A stretch of DNA of 64,000 bases from Polyangiaceae bacterium (GCA_025936115.1 JAICTZ010000028.1:1-64000), one strand, 5' to 3'; numbered from the stretch's first letter, positions 1 through 11,063 are shown. Notes: a model not told the origin generated them from the sequence alone. Numbers and translations are program-made.

Positions 1-97
1 CCTCGTCGCGCTCGTCGCGACGGCTCGCAAGCTGCTCACCATCCTGAACTCACTGCTCAAAACCCGGCGCCCATGGACGCCCCAATTGGTGGCTTGA
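1..97 (+). mobile_element. C-terminal end of an IS110-family transposase (cut by window edge)
   Basis: The + frame beginning at base 2 is open from the window edge to TGA at 95-97. It encodes about 31 residues that include ARKLLTILNSLLKTRRPW. An Ala-Arg-Lys-Leu-Leu helix followed by a short basic tail is what the C-terminus of IS110/IS116/IS902 transposases looks like; that match is from memory. Only the tail is visible, so intactness cannot be judged. IS110 elements lack conventional terminal inverted repeats, so the element boundary to the right cannot be set from this sequence. Confidence 0.6.
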
Positions 98-307
98 GCC
101 ATGCCCCGGTTGACACGGTCCAACGCACCTGCTCGCCGGTTTTTTCTCGTGGCAATTGGCCGCTCACGCCGATCGAGATCTACTCTTGCAAAACCGCTAC
201 CAGTAAGCCGGGGAACTTCGGTGCTGTTTCGTCGCGTCGTGCGCAGGTGACACGAATCCAGGGCGTCCGGACGGCCGAACCGCGGCCGGGCTCATGGACG
301 ACACGTC

Positions 308-379
308 AGCTCCATGGACAACCTGTCGGACATGACGAACAATGTCCTAGCCTGAGCGGCGCGCAGCTTCCATGGAGCT
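308..379. repeat. Nested inverted repeat
   Basis: The outer arms AGCTCCATGG (308-317) and CCATGGAGCT (370-379) are perfect 10-base complements. Inside them GGACAT (328-333) and ATGTCC (342-347) form a second perfect pair with an 8-base loop. The arrangement could fold as a two-level hairpin in a leader or be a relic of the neighbouring insertion. No T-run follows, so it is not an obvious intrinsic terminator. Confidence 0.4.
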
Positions 380-434
380 CGCCGGTAAATACTGCAAATT
401 TTCGGCCGCATCCGCTTTGGTCGATCCACTGAGT

Positions 435-446
435 GGAATATATTCC
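435..446. promoter_or_regulatory. Perfect palindrome, candidate operator
   Basis: GGAATATATTCC is a perfect 12-base palindrome in AT-rich sequence about 60 bases upstream of the MerR-like start codon. MerR-type regulators often bind dyads in their own promoters, so autoregulation is a reasonable guess. The sequence shows only the symmetry, not the binder. Confidence 0.4.
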
Positions 447-504
447 CCCCACCTCGCGAGCTCCGACAGGGCGCGCGGGGCATGGGAGCAACGTCTACGT
501 GCCG

Positions 505-1011
505 ATGGACGAACGGATTTTGAGCGCGATCGAACGAGAGAGCCCCGGCGGGCTCACCTCGGCCGAGATCCTCGATCTGTTCGCGCGGCATGACGTGCCG
601 CTGAGCGAAGCCACGCTCCGAAAGTACGTGCAGCTCGGCCTCTTGCCGCGCAGCGTGCGCATCGGCCGCAAGGGCAAGCACCAGGGCTCGCAGGGCGTCT
701 ATCCGGTGAGTGTCGTGCGCCAGATCATCACGATCAAACGCATGATGGCCGAGGACGTCACGATCGAGCGCATCGCGCGCGAGTTTTTGTTCATTCGCAA
801 CGATCTCGCAGAGCTCGAGCGCACGCTCGGAGACATCTTCTCGAAGCTCGATCAGACCATGAACGACAGAAAGAGCGACCGCGGCACACAAGCCGTGCAG
901 CGTGACGTGATCGGCGCGCGCGCGCTCAGCAAGGATCTGATGGCCCGTCTCGAGGCCATCGAAGCGAAGCTAGGAGCAGGAACGAAGATGGAAAAGCTCA
1001 CGGCTTCCTGA
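505..1011 (+). CDS. MerR-like helix-turn-helix regulator
   Basis: A 168-residue protein. The N-terminal 75 residues form a MerR-type winged helix: a helix with [18 protein letters not shown], then [15 protein letters not shown], then a basic wing ([16 protein letters not shown]). The tail is a long Glu/Lys/Arg-rich helix around an [21 protein letters not shown] stretch, likely a dimerising coiled coil. No Cys metal-binding set is visible, so it is not an obvious metal sensor. ATG 505 was preferred over the in-frame ATG at 433 because homology to the fold starts about there and the palindrome at 435-446 would otherwise be coding; GTG 499 is also possible. A hairpin overlaps the stop codon. Confidence 0.75.
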   Translation: MDERILSAIERESPGGLTSAEILDLFARHDVPLSEATLRKYVQLGLLPRSVRIGRKGKHQGSQGVYPVSVVRQIITIKRMMAEDVTIERIAREFLFIRNDLAELERTLGDIFSKLDQTMNDRKSDRGTQAVQRDVIGARALSKDLMARLEAIEAKLGAGTKMEKLTAS

Positions 1012-1026
1012 GGGCGAGCCCTCAGG
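1007..1026 (+). terminator. Hairpin overlapping the stop of the MerR-like gene
   Basis: CCTGAGGGC (1007-1015) pairs perfectly with GCCCTCAGG (1018-1026), and the TGA stop at 1009-1011 lies in the left arm. The stem is very stable but has no downstream T-tract, so it may act as a Rho-linked or mRNA-stabilising hairpin rather than a classical intrinsic terminator. Confidence 0.5.
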
Positions 1027-1245
1027 CAGGTCGGGGTCGCCGCCCGGATGGAGCGACCCGGTTCGAGCCGCAGCAGCCCGCGAAATCCCCACGAAAACAC
1101 GCGCCGACGGCAGGTCCGTCGCTCGCGTGAGGGGCAGCGGGACAGTCGGGTCTCGAACGAGGCGAAGCCGGTCGCAGCGGTGGACTGTCCGCTGTGCGCG
1201 CGGCTCGTGCGGGCAAGTACGGGTTCTTTCAGCGGAGGCAGTCCC

Positions 1246-1968
1246 ATGAACAAAGACCAGCGCGAAACCACGGATGTAGCGATCCTCGCCGAGGACGTCC
1301 TCGAGACCGACGGGGCGACGGCGCTCGATACGGCGCCCGCCATCACGCGGGAGCAACGGCGCTCGCGACGCAAGCGCGACGTGCGCGCGCGCACCATCAG
1401 CGTCAAGCGCATGACCAAGCGCGAGCTCGAGATCGGGCGGCTACTTTATCCCGAGGACGACTACGACAAGCCGCGCACGCGCCAAGAGTGCCTCGAGGGG
1501 CCGCGCCCGTGCCCCTTCGTCTCGTGCAAGCATCACCTTTACGTTGACGTATCGGCGCGGACCGGCGCGATCAAGCTGAATTTTCCCGATCTCGAGGTGT
1601 GGGATCTCGGTGAATCGTGCGCGCTCGACGTCGCAGACCGCGGCGGCACGACGCTCGAAGACGTGGGCGCCATCATGAACCTCACGCGTGAACGCATCCG
1701 ACAGGTCGAAGTGAAAGCGCTCGCCAAGCTCGAGGCGCTGCGCGACATGATGCACCTGCGCGACTACATCGACGAGGGTCCGGTCGGCAAACGCCGCCTG
1801 CCACGCCTCTCGAAGCAGGATCTGAAGGGCCCGGCCTATCGTGAAGCCGACGAGGACGACGACGAGGACAAGGTCGCGAGCGACGAGAGCGAGGACGCGC
1901 TCGATCGCGCCGATGCGCTCGAGGCCGCACGCCTGGCCAAGCTGACGGTTCCGCTGCTCGACGCCTGA
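1246..1968 (+). CDS. Sigma-70 region 4-like DNA-binding protein with Cys/His cluster
   Basis: A 240-residue protein. Residues about 134-165 ([20 protein letters not shown] and following) closely match the helix-turn-helix of sigma-70 region 4, yet no region 2 or region 3 is present, so it is not a complete sigma factor. Upstream, Cys82, Cys89, Cys94, His96/97 and Cys125 form a possible metal or Fe-S site. The N-terminus is basic (RRSRRKR) and the C-terminus very acidic ([10 protein letters not shown]). ATG 1246 is chosen because GGAGG at 1234-1238 sits 7 bases upstream; the open frame continues further 5' without support. Similar proteins recur in Myxococcota (from memory); their role is not established. 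It may be a transcription factor recruited to RNA polymerase. Confidence 0.7.
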   Translation: MNKDQRETTDVAILAEDVLETDGATALDTAPAITREQRRSRRKRDVRARTISVKRMTKRELEIGRLLYPEDDYDKPRTRQECLEGPRPCPFVSCKHHLYVDVSARTGAIKLNFPDLEVWDLGESCALDVADRGGTTLEDVGAIMNLTRERIRQVEVKALAKLEALRDMMHLRDYIDEGPVGKRRLPRLSKQDLKGPAYREADEDDDEDKVASDESEDALDRADALEAARLAKLTVPLLDA

Positions 1969-1981
1969 CGACGAAGGCCCT

Positions 1982-1999
1982 GGCCGCGGAAAAGCGGCC
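1982..1999 (+). terminator. Terminator-like hairpin
   Basis: GGCCGC (1982-1987) and GCGGCC (1994-1999) pair perfectly around a GGAAAA loop, just after the stop of the region-4 protein. There is no T-tract downstream, so termination strength is uncertain. Confidence 0.45.
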
Positions 2000-2070
2000 G
2001 GGAGAGCGTCGGTTACCTCGAGGCAACTTGGCCGCTTGACGTAGGCATTCCCGCGCAAAACACTAACGTC

Positions 2071-2508
2071 ATGAGCGCGCCCGCCGCGGTTGCCGAAGTC
2101 CGGCTCGAGAGCGTCACTTCGAGCCTGCGCATCCAGCGACCGGTACGCGGGGTCGTCGTGCTCGTGATCACGGGCACGGACACGGGCGAGTTCGGCGACG
2201 CTCCGTTCGTCGAGCTCGCGACCGACATCGCTCTCGGCCAGTTCGAGCTCTTCGTGGACGCGCGCGAGTCGCGCGGCGTGGCGCTCGACGTGAGCGGCAA
2301 GTGGGCCCGCTTCCTCGCGGCGCGGCGTGCGTCGCTGCGACGGGTGAACATGTTGACCGGCTCGCGCTTCGTGCAGCTGACGGCGAACTTCGTGCGCGAC
2401 TTCGCCGAGCTCGGCGAGCTCATGCGCATCTACAGTGATCGACACGCCTTCGAAGCAGCGCTCGCGGCGTCGATCGCCGCAGCGTCGGCCGAGCGCTCAC
2501 TCGCGTGA
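2071..2508 (+). CDS. Hypothetical protein with STAS/SpoIIAA-like features
   Basis: A 145-residue soluble protein. It has alternating hydrophobic beta strands (GVVVLVITG, QFELFVDARE) and a helix/strand stretch around RVNMLTGSRFVQLTANFVRD. This beta-alpha pattern, with a strand ending in a DAR motif followed by a helix, resembles STAS or SpoIIAA-like proteins used in anti-anti-sigma or partner-switching control. The likeness is structural guesswork. There is no signal peptide. It lies downstream of the region-4 protein across a hairpin and converges on the dipeptidase homologue 49 bases away. A TTGAC hexamer at 2036-2040 may be part of its own promoter. Confidence 0.55.
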   Translation: MSAPAAVAEVRLESVTSSLRIQRPVRGVVVLVITGTDTGEFGDAPFVELATDIALGQFELFVDARESRGVALDVSGKWARFLAARRASLRRVNMLTGSRFVQLTANFVRDFAELGELMRIYSDRHAFEAALAASIAAASAERSLA

Positions 2509-2557
2509 CGTGACGCGAAGGCTCGCGATGCTCGGCGCTCGCAGCCGGCTCGTGCGC

Positions 2558-3631
2558 TCAGCCGCGGAGTGCCGTGAGGGCGCGCAAGAAATTCCCGCCC
2601 AGCGCCTTTTGCACGGCCTCGGTGCGCCAGCCGCGCCGGAGCATGTGCTCCACCAGACGTGGTAATTCGAGGCAAGTCGGCAGATCGCGCGGCGTCACGA
2701 TGAAGCCGTCCCAGTCGCTGCCGAGCGCCGGCGCGTCTTCGCCTGCCGCGTCGCGCACGTGCTCGAGGTGACGCACGATGCTCTCGGCACGGCCTCGAAA
2801 CAGCGGATCGCCGAGATACGCCGAGTGGTAGATCACGCCGACGACGCCGCCCGTCTCGGCGATGGCGCGGAGCTGGGCATCGTCGAGGTTACGCCAGTGG
2901 CGATGGACGCCGGAGACGCCCGTGTGCGTCACGAGCGCGGGCAGCGAGCGATCGTGGACGGCGAGCGTGTCCCAGAACGTACGGGGGCTCGCGTGCGCGA
3001 GGTCGACGAAAATGCGCCGCGCGTCGAGGTGCTCGACGAGCTCGGCGCCGCGCGCGTCGAGGCCGTCCGGGCCGAGGGACGTGAGCGGCGCGCTCGCCGC
3101 GCCGAGCTCGGAGCGGCTCAAGTGCATCAGCGTGATGCGCAAGACCACGCCGGGACGCAGGCGATCCAGTACCGAAAAATCGCCGCCGAGGGCGTTGCCG
3201 CCTTGCACGCCGATGAAGGCCGCGTGGCGGCGGCTCGCGCGCGCGGCGCGGTACTCGGCGGCGTTCTTCACGACCGCGACCGCGTCCGGAGCCTGTGCGA
3301 AGAGCGCCTCGAGCTCGCTGACGTTTTCGAGGAAGACGCGCGCGCGATCGGCGGCCTCGCGCAGTGGATTGGTCGTGATCACCCAGGTGGCGCCGGCGAT
3401 TTCCGCTTCCCGGAGCCGCGGCACATCGGCGTGACCGAGCGCGACGCCGGGCAAAAACGGCAGCGAGCGCTGGCGCACGAGGGGATTTCTTCCGAGCAGC
3501 CGGTGCCAGATGAACGAGTCGACGTGCAGATCGAGCACGTCGCTCGCCAAATAGAGATCGATGGCCTCGCGCGAGACGCCGAGGCTCCGCGCCCAGGCGC
3601 CCGGATCGACGCGATGATCGACGACATCCAT
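2558..3631 (-). CDS. Membrane dipeptidase (M19) homologue with altered metal ligand
   Basis: A 357-residue TIM-barrel amidohydrolase of the renal dipeptidase family M19, which cleaves dipeptides using a two-zinc centre. The family landmarks are present: LDLHVDSF (His36, Asp38), ITLMHLS (His170), DLAHAS (His213), VTHTGVSG (His236), an Arg near residue 247 and GSDWDG (Asp306). The bridging glutamate, normally in an EGG motif (Glu125 in human DPEP1), is Gln143 here, in GVQGG. The codon is CAA at 3205-3203. The protein lacks a signal peptide, so it is probably cytoplasmic. The Gln may weaken one metal site or shift the enzyme to another amide substrate. The gene faces the STAS-like gene convergently. 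Confidence 0.85.
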   Translation of the reverse strand: MDVVDHRVDPGAWARSLGVSREAIDLYLASDVLDLHVDSFIWHRLLGRNPLVRQRSLPFLPGVALGHADVPRLREAEIAGATWVITTNPLREAADRARVFLENVSELEALFAQAPDAVAVVKNAAEYRAARASRRHAAFIGVQGGNALGGDFSVLDRLRPGVVLRITLMHLSRSELGAASAPLTSLGPDGLDARGAELVEHLDARRIFVDLAHASPRTFWDTLAVHDRSLPALVTHTGVSGVHRHWRNLDDAQLRAIAETGGVVGVIYHSAYLGDPLFRGRAESIVRHLEHVRDAAGEDAPALGSDWDGFIVTPRDLPTCLELPRLVEHMLRRGWRTEAVQKALGGNFLRALTALRG

Positions 3632-3675
3632 GGCTCCCGACGCTAGCCCCCGGGCCCGTGGCTGTCGAACGAGGC

Positions 3676-3977
<302 letters not shown>

Positions 3978-3981
<4 letters not shown>

Positions 3982-5186
3982 GTGGTTCCTCCGGCTGCCA
4001 TGGGAAGTTCTTGTCCGAGCACGCGTTCGACGAGCCGGCCGTAGTCGAGGGCCGTCGGCGAATTCGGCGCGTACTCGAACAGGGTCTTGCCTTGCGCGGG
4101 CGCCTCTTTTGCCTTGATCGCGTAGTGGATCGGGTCGAGGCAGGCTTCGCGGAAGGTCTCGCGCAGGGTGTCGAGCGACTCCTTGCACAGGCGCGCGCGC
4201 GCGTCGTAGAGCGTCGGCAAGACGCCGAAGAGATTGAGCGGGTGCGCGAGTAAGCGATTGATCTGCTTGATCGTGCGTACGACCCCGCGCACGCCGAGCA
4301 GCGAGAGGTAGTCGCACGCGACGGGGCAGAGCACGGCGTCGGCGGCGACGAGCGCGTTCTGGTTCATGAGCGAGAGGCTCGGCGAACAATCGAGCACCAC
4401 GAAGTCGTAGGCCTCGCGCATGCCCGTGAGCCGGTGCGCGAGCACGCGGTCACGCTGGCGCTGCCCCGACAGGTACAGCTCGGCGGCGGCGAGCGTCTCG
4501 TTCGCTGGCAAGAGGTCGAGTCCGTCACGCGCCTGCACCACGGCTTCGCGGTAGGGCAGACCCATCACGAGCACGTGGTAGAGCGACCGTTCGCTCGTCA
4601 CGCCGAGCGACGCCGCCGCGTTGCCTTGGCCGTCGGTATCGACCAAGAGTACGCGGCGTCCCGCGCGGGCGAGCCCCGCGGCAAGGTGCACGGACGTCGT
4701 GGTTTTTGCGGTGCCGCCCTTCTGATTGAAGACGGCGATCACGCGCGGCGGCGGACGGCGTGCCGCTTCGGCCGTGCGCGGCTTCTCCATGATCCCGCTG
4801 ATGGGCGGCGGCGTCGGCGTGACGCTCGCGCGCGCCGGATCGGGCGTGAGCATGGAGTCGTCCGGCAGGTAGCGGGGATCGAGCAGCTGCCCGAGCCGCA
4901 CGGCGCGCACTCCTTGGAGCACGCGGGCCCGGCACTCGGGTTTACAGGCGTAATGGCGTCGGCCGCCGGTGAACACGACCTGCGCGGCGAACTCCACCTT
5001 GAACGAGGTCGCACACGCGTCGCACGCCGCCGTGCCGTCCGCGTGTTCGCTGTGGCTCGCTTCGAGACAACGTTGCGAGCAAAAATATCGCTTGCCGCCC
5101 AGCTCCGGCGGTCGCTCCTCGACCTGGTACCGGAAGCAGAGCTCGAACTCGGTCGCACAGACACTGCAGCGCTCGGGGCCGGGCAT
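3978..5186 (-). CDS. ParA-family ATPase with two N-terminal zinc-finger-like repeats
   Basis: A 402-residue protein in two parts. Residues 7-40 and 55-85 each carry C-x2-C ... C-x3-C (Cys7/10/36/40 and Cys55/58/81/85), two tandem treble-clef or MYM-like repeats. After a Pro-rich linker, residues 148-395 form a ParA/MinD-type ATPase with deviant Walker A KGGTAKTTT (signature Lys156, P-loop Lys161), VDTDGQGNAA and VVLDCSPSLS. ParA proteins dimerise on ATP and bind DNA nonspecifically to position DNA or protein cargo. The finger pair could tether the ATPase to a partner or nucleic acid, which is inference. The gene overlaps the downstream RHH gene by 4 bases. The locus is far from any visible parB, so it is likely an orphan cargo-positioning or accessory segregation system. 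Confidence 0.8.
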
Positions 5187-5304
5187 GCCCCGTGAGTTAT
5201 CGAAGCAGTTAGACTCGGGCCAAGAAACACGCGCACTCGAACGCCACGCCCGAGCGCAATCGTGGCTAGAACGAACTCGAGATGCTGGCGCTAACCTGCC
5301 GAAA

Positions 5305-6870
5305 TCAATGGCGAAAGTGTCGCACGCCCGTGAAGATCATCGCGATGCCCGCGTCGTCGGCGGCTTTGATGGAATCCTCGTCCTTCTTGCTGCCACCCGG
5401 CTGAGCGATCGCGGCGATGCCGGCGCGTGCCGCCACCTGAATGTTGTCGGGGAACGGGAAGAAGGCGTCCGACGCGAGCACGCTGCCCTTCGCGCGCTCG
5501 CCGGCCTTTTCGCACGCGGTCTGCACGGCCGTGACGCGCGCCGTCTGTCCGCCACCAATGCCGATGGTCTCGTAGACACCGGGGCTCCGGCCTGGGGCCG
5601 CGAGCACGATGGCGTTGCTCTTCACGTGTTTGCAGACGCACCACGCGAAGGAGAGGCTCGAGAGCTCCGCCTGCGTCGGCGCGCGTTTCGTGACGACGCG
5701 TCCGGCTTCGACTTCGCCCGCGCCCGTAGCGTCGCGATCCTGAATCACGAAACCGCCGCTCACGCGCTTGAACTGGCGCGCGGGGTGCGTCGGACCGAGC
5801 CACTCACCCGTGGCGATGAGCCGGAGCGCGGCCTTGGAGCGCAGGCGATCGAGCGCGCCGGGCGAAAAGCCGGGCGCGATGATGCATTCGAGGAAAGTCT
5901 CGGCCAGGATCTCGGCCGTGATGTCGTCGACCTCGCGGTTCAGCGCGACGATGCCGCCGAACGCGCTCATGGGATCGGCTTCGCGCGCCGAGCGGTAGGC
6001 GTCGGCGAGCATGGGCGCCGTGGCGACACCGCAGGGGTTGGTGTGCTTGACGACGACGGCCGCTGGATTTTCGAACTCGCGCACGGCGTCGAGCGCCGCG
6101 TCCACGTCGACCAGGTTATTGAAGCTGAGCTCTTTGGCGCCGCTGCCGAGACTCTCCGCCGTTCCGAGTGAACCGGCGACGGCGTGGCGATCGCGATAGA
6201 ACGCGCCGCTCTGGTGCGGGTTCTCGCCGTAGCGGAGTGAGTACGCCTTCTCGAGCACGGGCGTGAGGTAGCGCGGGTAGCCGTCGGTCTCGCTGCGCGC
6301 GCTGAGCCAGCCGCTGATGGCGGCGTCGTAAGCCGCCGTGTGCGCGAAGGCCTTGGCCGCGAGCCGCTCCCGGGTGCCGCGCGAGACGTCGCCTTCGCGC
6401 GCGAGCTCGTCGAGCACGAGCCGGTAATCGTTCGGATCGCACACCACCGTGACCCGTTCGTGGTTCTTCGCGGCGGAGCGCAGCATGCTCGGCCCGCCGA
6501 TGTCGATGTTCTCGATCAGCGTCTCGAAGCTCGTGCCCGGCTTCGCGAGCGTTTGCTCGAACGGATACAAATTGACGACCACGAGGTCGATGAAGCGTCC
6601 ACCGAGCCGCTCGAGCTCGCTGTCGTCGAGCGTTGCACGCGCGAGGATTCCACCATGAACGCGGGGGTGCAGTGTCTTCACCCGGCCGCTCATCACCTCG
6701 GGCGAGCCGGTGTAAGACTCGACGCTCTCGACCGGGACGCCCCCGGCTTTCAGCGTGCTGTACGTGCCGCCGGTCGAGATGAGCGGGATCCCGCGGTCGG
6801 CGAGTGACTTGGCAAATTGCATCAGTCCCGTCTTGTCGGAGACGGACAGAATGGCGGAGCGAATCGGCAT
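5305..6870 (-). CDS. purH: Bifunctional AICAR formyltransferase / IMP cyclohydrolase
   Basis: A 521-residue PurH, the usual length. The N-terminal MGS-like cyclohydrolase domain contains [19 protein letters not shown] and [13 protein letters not shown]. The transformylase domain contains [26 protein letters not shown] and the late SDAFFPFPD motif. It catalyses the last two steps of de novo IMP synthesis: formylation of AICAR with 10-formyl-THF, then ring closure. ATG 6870 ([15 protein letters not shown]) is the family start; the longer open frame adds only 16 unlikely residues. It stands alone on the - strand, with about 120 bases to the ParA gene and 200 bases to the lipoprotein upstream. 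Confidence 0.97.
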   Translation of the reverse strand: MPIRSAILSVSDKTGLMQFAKSLADRGIPLISTGGTYSTLKAGGVPVESVESYTGSPEVMSGRVKTLHPRVHGGILARATLDDSELERLGGRFIDLVVVNLYPFEQTLAKPGTSFETLIENIDIGGPSMLRSAAKNHERVTVVCDPNDYRLVLDELAREGDVSRGTRERLAAKAFAHTAAYDAAISGWLSARSETDGYPRYLTPVLEKAYSLRYGENPHQSGAFYRDRHAVAGSLGTAESLGSGAKELSFNNLVDVDAALDAVREFENPAAVVVKHTNPCGVATAPMLADAYRSAREADPMSAFGGIVALNREVDDITAEILAETFLECIIAPGFSPGALDRLRSKAALRLIATGEWLGPTHPARQFKRVSGGFVIQDRDATGAGEVEAGRVVTKRAPTQAELSSLSFAWCVCKHVKSNAIVLAAPGRSPGVYETIGIGGGQTARVTAVQTACEKAGERAKGSVLASDAFFPFPDNIQVAARAGIAAIAQPGGSKKDEDSIKAADDAGIAMIFTGVRHFRH

Positions 6871-7071
6871 GGGGGCGGCGAGCCTACCCCGGAGAGTGGC
6901 AGGCAAGCCAGACGGCACCGGCGTACGGCTCCGCGTCGCTTTTACCGCAGGAAAAGCCCGCCCGGCTGGCGATGCACCCGGCCAAAATGCTACACGTGCC
7001 GACTGCCCTCCGCTCAGAGCTCGGGCTCGCTCGAGAGTGGGTCGGCCTGGGGCATCCCCCGGAACGCGCGC

Positions 7072-8262
7072 CTAGAACGAGCAGGTGTCGGCGCAGCTGC
7101 CGCTCGGCTGTTGGCCCGTCATCGCGGCGTAGTGGCGGGAGATGTCGCTCGCGCTCAAGAGCTTGTCGTAAATGGCAACTTTGCCCACGGCGCCGGCGAA
7201 CCACGCGTCGTGCGCCATCGTACCGACGTTGAGCGGACTAGTGCCGGCGACGGGCACGACTTGGTACTGGCTCATGCAGCCGGTCTCACCGTGGCTCGCT
7301 TGGTGCCAGCGGACGCCGTTCACCCAAATATCGATTGCACCCGAGTAGGTCTCGGCGTCCGCGCACCCCGCTGGTTGATCGAGCGTCGTGTACTCGCCGA
7401 CCACGTGGTACCACCCGTTCGCGACGATGCTCACGCCGCAATCGCTCTGCTGCCAAAACGCGCCCGAGCCGAGCTCGGCGTCGGGATTGAAGGCGTAGGC
7501 CGACAAGCGATTGCAGCGATCCTCCGAGTTCGTCAGGCTGTACAGGCGCGCCTCCCACTCGCAGCTCGGCGCATATTCCTCACACTTGCCCATCCAATCG
7601 ACGTAGCCGCTCGTCGCGTGAGCGAATTGCAGCACGTCGGGTCGAATCCAGGCCTCCCACGTGAGCTCGTGAGTCGTGGGGATCGAGAGCACCGCCGACG
7701 ACGGCACGCTCAGGTATTGCTTCACTCCGTCGAAATCGGCGGCGGCGTCGCCGTTTGGTAGCGCGGCGCGCGCCGGTGCACCCCCGTAGTAAACGCCGTC
7801 ATGGCCGTTGCCCGTGAGATCCGATTCGGTCGTTGCGCCGCTCAGCGCGAGGTACGCAACCGGGCCGTCGGCGAGCACCATGGCGTCGTAGCCGCTCGCG
7901 TTCGTCTCGCCACCGGCTCCGCCTGTAGCGGCGTCACCCGCCGTGTCGTTCGTGGCTCCGGCGCTCGATAGCGCGCCGCCGTGCCCGCCGTCGGCACCAC
8001 CGCGCGCCGCCGAGGCAGCTCGGCCGGCGTCCGAGCCCGCGCCTCCGCCAGGTGCTCGGCCCGCCGCGCCGCCTCCGCCACTTCCCGCTCGGCCCGCAGC
8101 GCCGAGTGAGCCTGCGCCGCTCGTCCGGCCCGCGACTGGTGCAGAGCCTCCGCCACCTCCGTTGACGGGCTTTGGGCCGAGCGGCTCGTCCGCGCCGCCG
8201 CACCCGCCTACCACGACGAGAACGGTGGCCCCGAGCAGCGAAAGGGGCGAGGCACGCAACAT
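7072..8262 (-). CDS. Lipoprotein with Gly/Ala-rich linker and LamG-like domain
   Basis: About 396 residues. A signal peptide ends in lipobox VGGC (Cys21 from ATG 8262), so the protein should be lipid-anchored. A Gly/Ala/Ser-rich low-complexity linker of about 100 residues follows. Then comes a concanavalin/LamG-like jelly roll, with the LamG-3 hallmarks VAYLALSG, AADFDGVKQYLSV, LTWEAWIRPD, WYHVVGEYT and GAVGKVAIYDKLLSASDISRHY. Such domains bind carbohydrate or protein ligands; no catalytic residues are evident. Several Cys residues (CEEYAPSCEW, SEDRCN, SDCG) suggest disulfides. GTG 8271 is an alternative start. The neighbours give no functional hint. Confidence 0.8.
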   Translation of the reverse strand: MLRASPLSLLGATVLVVVGGCGGADEPLGPKPVNGGGGGSAPVAGRTSGAGSLGAAGRAGSGGGGAAGRAPGGGAGSDAGRAASAARGGADGGHGGALSSAGATNDTAGDAATGGAGGETNASGYDAMVLADGPVAYLALSGATTESDLTGNGHDGVYYGGAPARAALPNGDAAADFDGVKQYLSVPSSAVLSIPTTHELTWEAWIRPDVLQFAHATSGYVDWMGKCEEYAPSCEWEARLYSLTNSEDRCNRLSAYAFNPDAELGSGAFWQQSDCGVSIVANGWYHVVGEYTTLDQPAGCADAETYSGAIDIWVNGVRWHQASHGETGCMSQYQVVPVAGTSPLNVGTMAHDAWFAGAVGKVAIYDKLLSASDISRHYAAMTGQQPSGSCADTCSF

Positions 8263-8377
8263 GACGACCACGTCCCGCGACGGCCACGGAACGGCTCACC
8301 GATGCTGCGGCGTGTTCGGGTTCCCTGTGCCGTTCGCCGCTTGCTCGCGTCCGATTGCCGGTGCACGAACGCGTCCG

Positions 8378-8668
8378 ATGTTCGTCATCGAGCTCACGTA
8401 CAAAGCGGACCTTTCCGAAATCGACGCGCACATGCGCGCGCACATGGCGTTCTTGAAGAAATACTACGCCGCGGGCATTTTCTTGGTGTCGGGACGCAAG
8501 ATCCCGCGTGAAGGCGGGATCATCTTGGCAGTCGGGCCGAGCCGGGAAAAAATCGAGGCCATCGTGCGCGAGGACCCCTTCCACGCGCACGGGCTCGCGG
8601 ACTTTCGCGTGATCGAGTTCTGTGCGAGCCAGCGCGCTGACGATGTGCCTCAACGCGTGGAGGCGTGA
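8378..8668 (+). CDS. YciI-like protein
   Basis: A 96-residue protein of the YciI/YCII family (dimeric alpha-beta barrel related to muconolactone isomerase). It has MFVIELTYKADLSEID, HMAFLKKYYAAGIFLVSGRK and a late DPFHAHGLADFRVIEF segment. The conserved active-site-like His and Asp are in the DPF-HA-GL motif. Its biochemical role in bacteria is poorly known. ATG 8378 is the first start that gives the family N-terminus; the longer open frame upstream only mirrors the divergent lipoprotein linker. It lies 61 bases upstream of the alcohol dehydrogenase on the same strand. Confidence 0.85.
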   Translation: MFVIELTYKADLSEIDAHMRAHMAFLKKYYAAGIFLVSGRKIPREGGIILAVGPSREKIEAIVREDPFHAHGLADFRVIEFCASQRADDVPQRVEA

Positions 8669-8729
8669 AGCCCCGAGGATGCGTCAACGCAGGCCAATCG
8701 TGTAGTCTTGCCGGCCTCGGAGGATTCGC

Positions 8730-9839
<1,110 letters not shown>

Positions 9840-11063
9840 CGACGCGGCCGTCGAGCAGGCACGAGACCGTCATGTCTCCGAGCACGTTGATCGTCGTGCG
9901 GCAGCGGTCCAAAAACCAATCGACCGTGAGGAGCACGGCGATGTACTCGGTCGGCAAGTGGACGGCCGTGAAGACCAGCGTCATCGTGACGAGCCCCGCT
10001 TCCGGGATACCCGCCGCGCCCACCGACGCGATCACGGAAGTGACGACGACGGTCAGCTGTTCGACGAGCGAGAGGTGATGTCCCGTCAACTGAGCGACGA
10101 ACAGCGCCGCCATCGCCTCGTAGAGCGCGGTGCCGTCGTTGTTGAAGTTCGAGCCGACGAGCGCGCCGAGGCTCGCTGATTCCGCGCGCAACCCGACCCC
10201 GTGCACGAGCCGTTCGTACGTGACGGGCATCGTGATGGTGGAGCTCGCCGTCGAAAACGCCATCACGAGCGCATCCCGCGTTTCCCGAAGCAGACGCAGC
10301 GGTGACACCCACGAGCCCAGGCGAATTCGCGCGATATAGTAACTAGCCTGAAGAAGGAGCGCGAGGAGCACCGCGCCCAAAAACCTGCCGAGCGCAGCGA
10401 ACGCGGCAAAGCCGCTCACGCCGACGACCCCCGCGACTTTGCCGAAGACCGCGAGCGGCACGAGCGCGATGAGCCACGACAGGACGACCCCCGTCGCGTC
10501 GAGCGCGACCGACGTGAACGTCTCCGTGAAGCGCCGCGCGTCCTCGCCCAATTGGCGTACCGCGAACCCGAACGCCGCCGCGATCAGCACCACGCCGATC
10601 ACGTTATTGTCGACGAAGGGCCGCAACAGACTGTCGGGGATCTGGCTCAAGACCTGATCGACGATGCCGATAGGCAAGGTCGTTCGCGACGCCGGCACTG
10701 CGACCGCCGAGCCCGCGCCCGGACCGAGCGCGTTGGCGACGAGGAGCCCGACGCCGATGGCGACCAGAGTATTGACGAGCAACAGGCCGAGCAAACGGCC
10801 GGCGACGCGCCCGCGAATGTTCGCGCGGATGATCGAGCGGATGATGGCGAGTAGGATCAGGACGGGCGCGACGGCGGCCAAGCAGCGCAAGATCAGCCGC
10901 GCGGGCAGCTCGAGCCAGTGCGCCCGCGCTCCGAGGGCGACACCGACGAGGCAGCCGAGCACCAGCGCGACGAGGATGCGCAGATACAGCGGAAAATACG
11001 GCAGCTTCGCGGCGGACGACTTCGCCGCTCGTTCGGTGGACTCGTGAGACATGTCGGGCGCGC

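Larger units (their letters stand above)
98..504. other. Non-coding stretch between IS110 end and MerR-like gene
   Basis: About 400 bases with no convincing gene. The 119-codon open frame here has no family resemblance and no ribosome binding site. The stretch carries a nested inverted repeat (308-379) and a perfect 12-base palindrome (435-446), and is locally more AT-rich near 390-445. It probably contains the IS110 right flank followed by the promoter of the MerR-like gene. Confidence 0.5.

Noticed and set aside
73-432. 119-codon open frame after the transposase end
   Set aside because: Begins inside the transposase frame, has no ribosome site and crosses the inverted repeat.
2759-3646. 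Open frame of 295 codons on the + strand
   Set aside because: Opposite the M19 dipeptidase; residue content is typical of a complementary-strand artefact.
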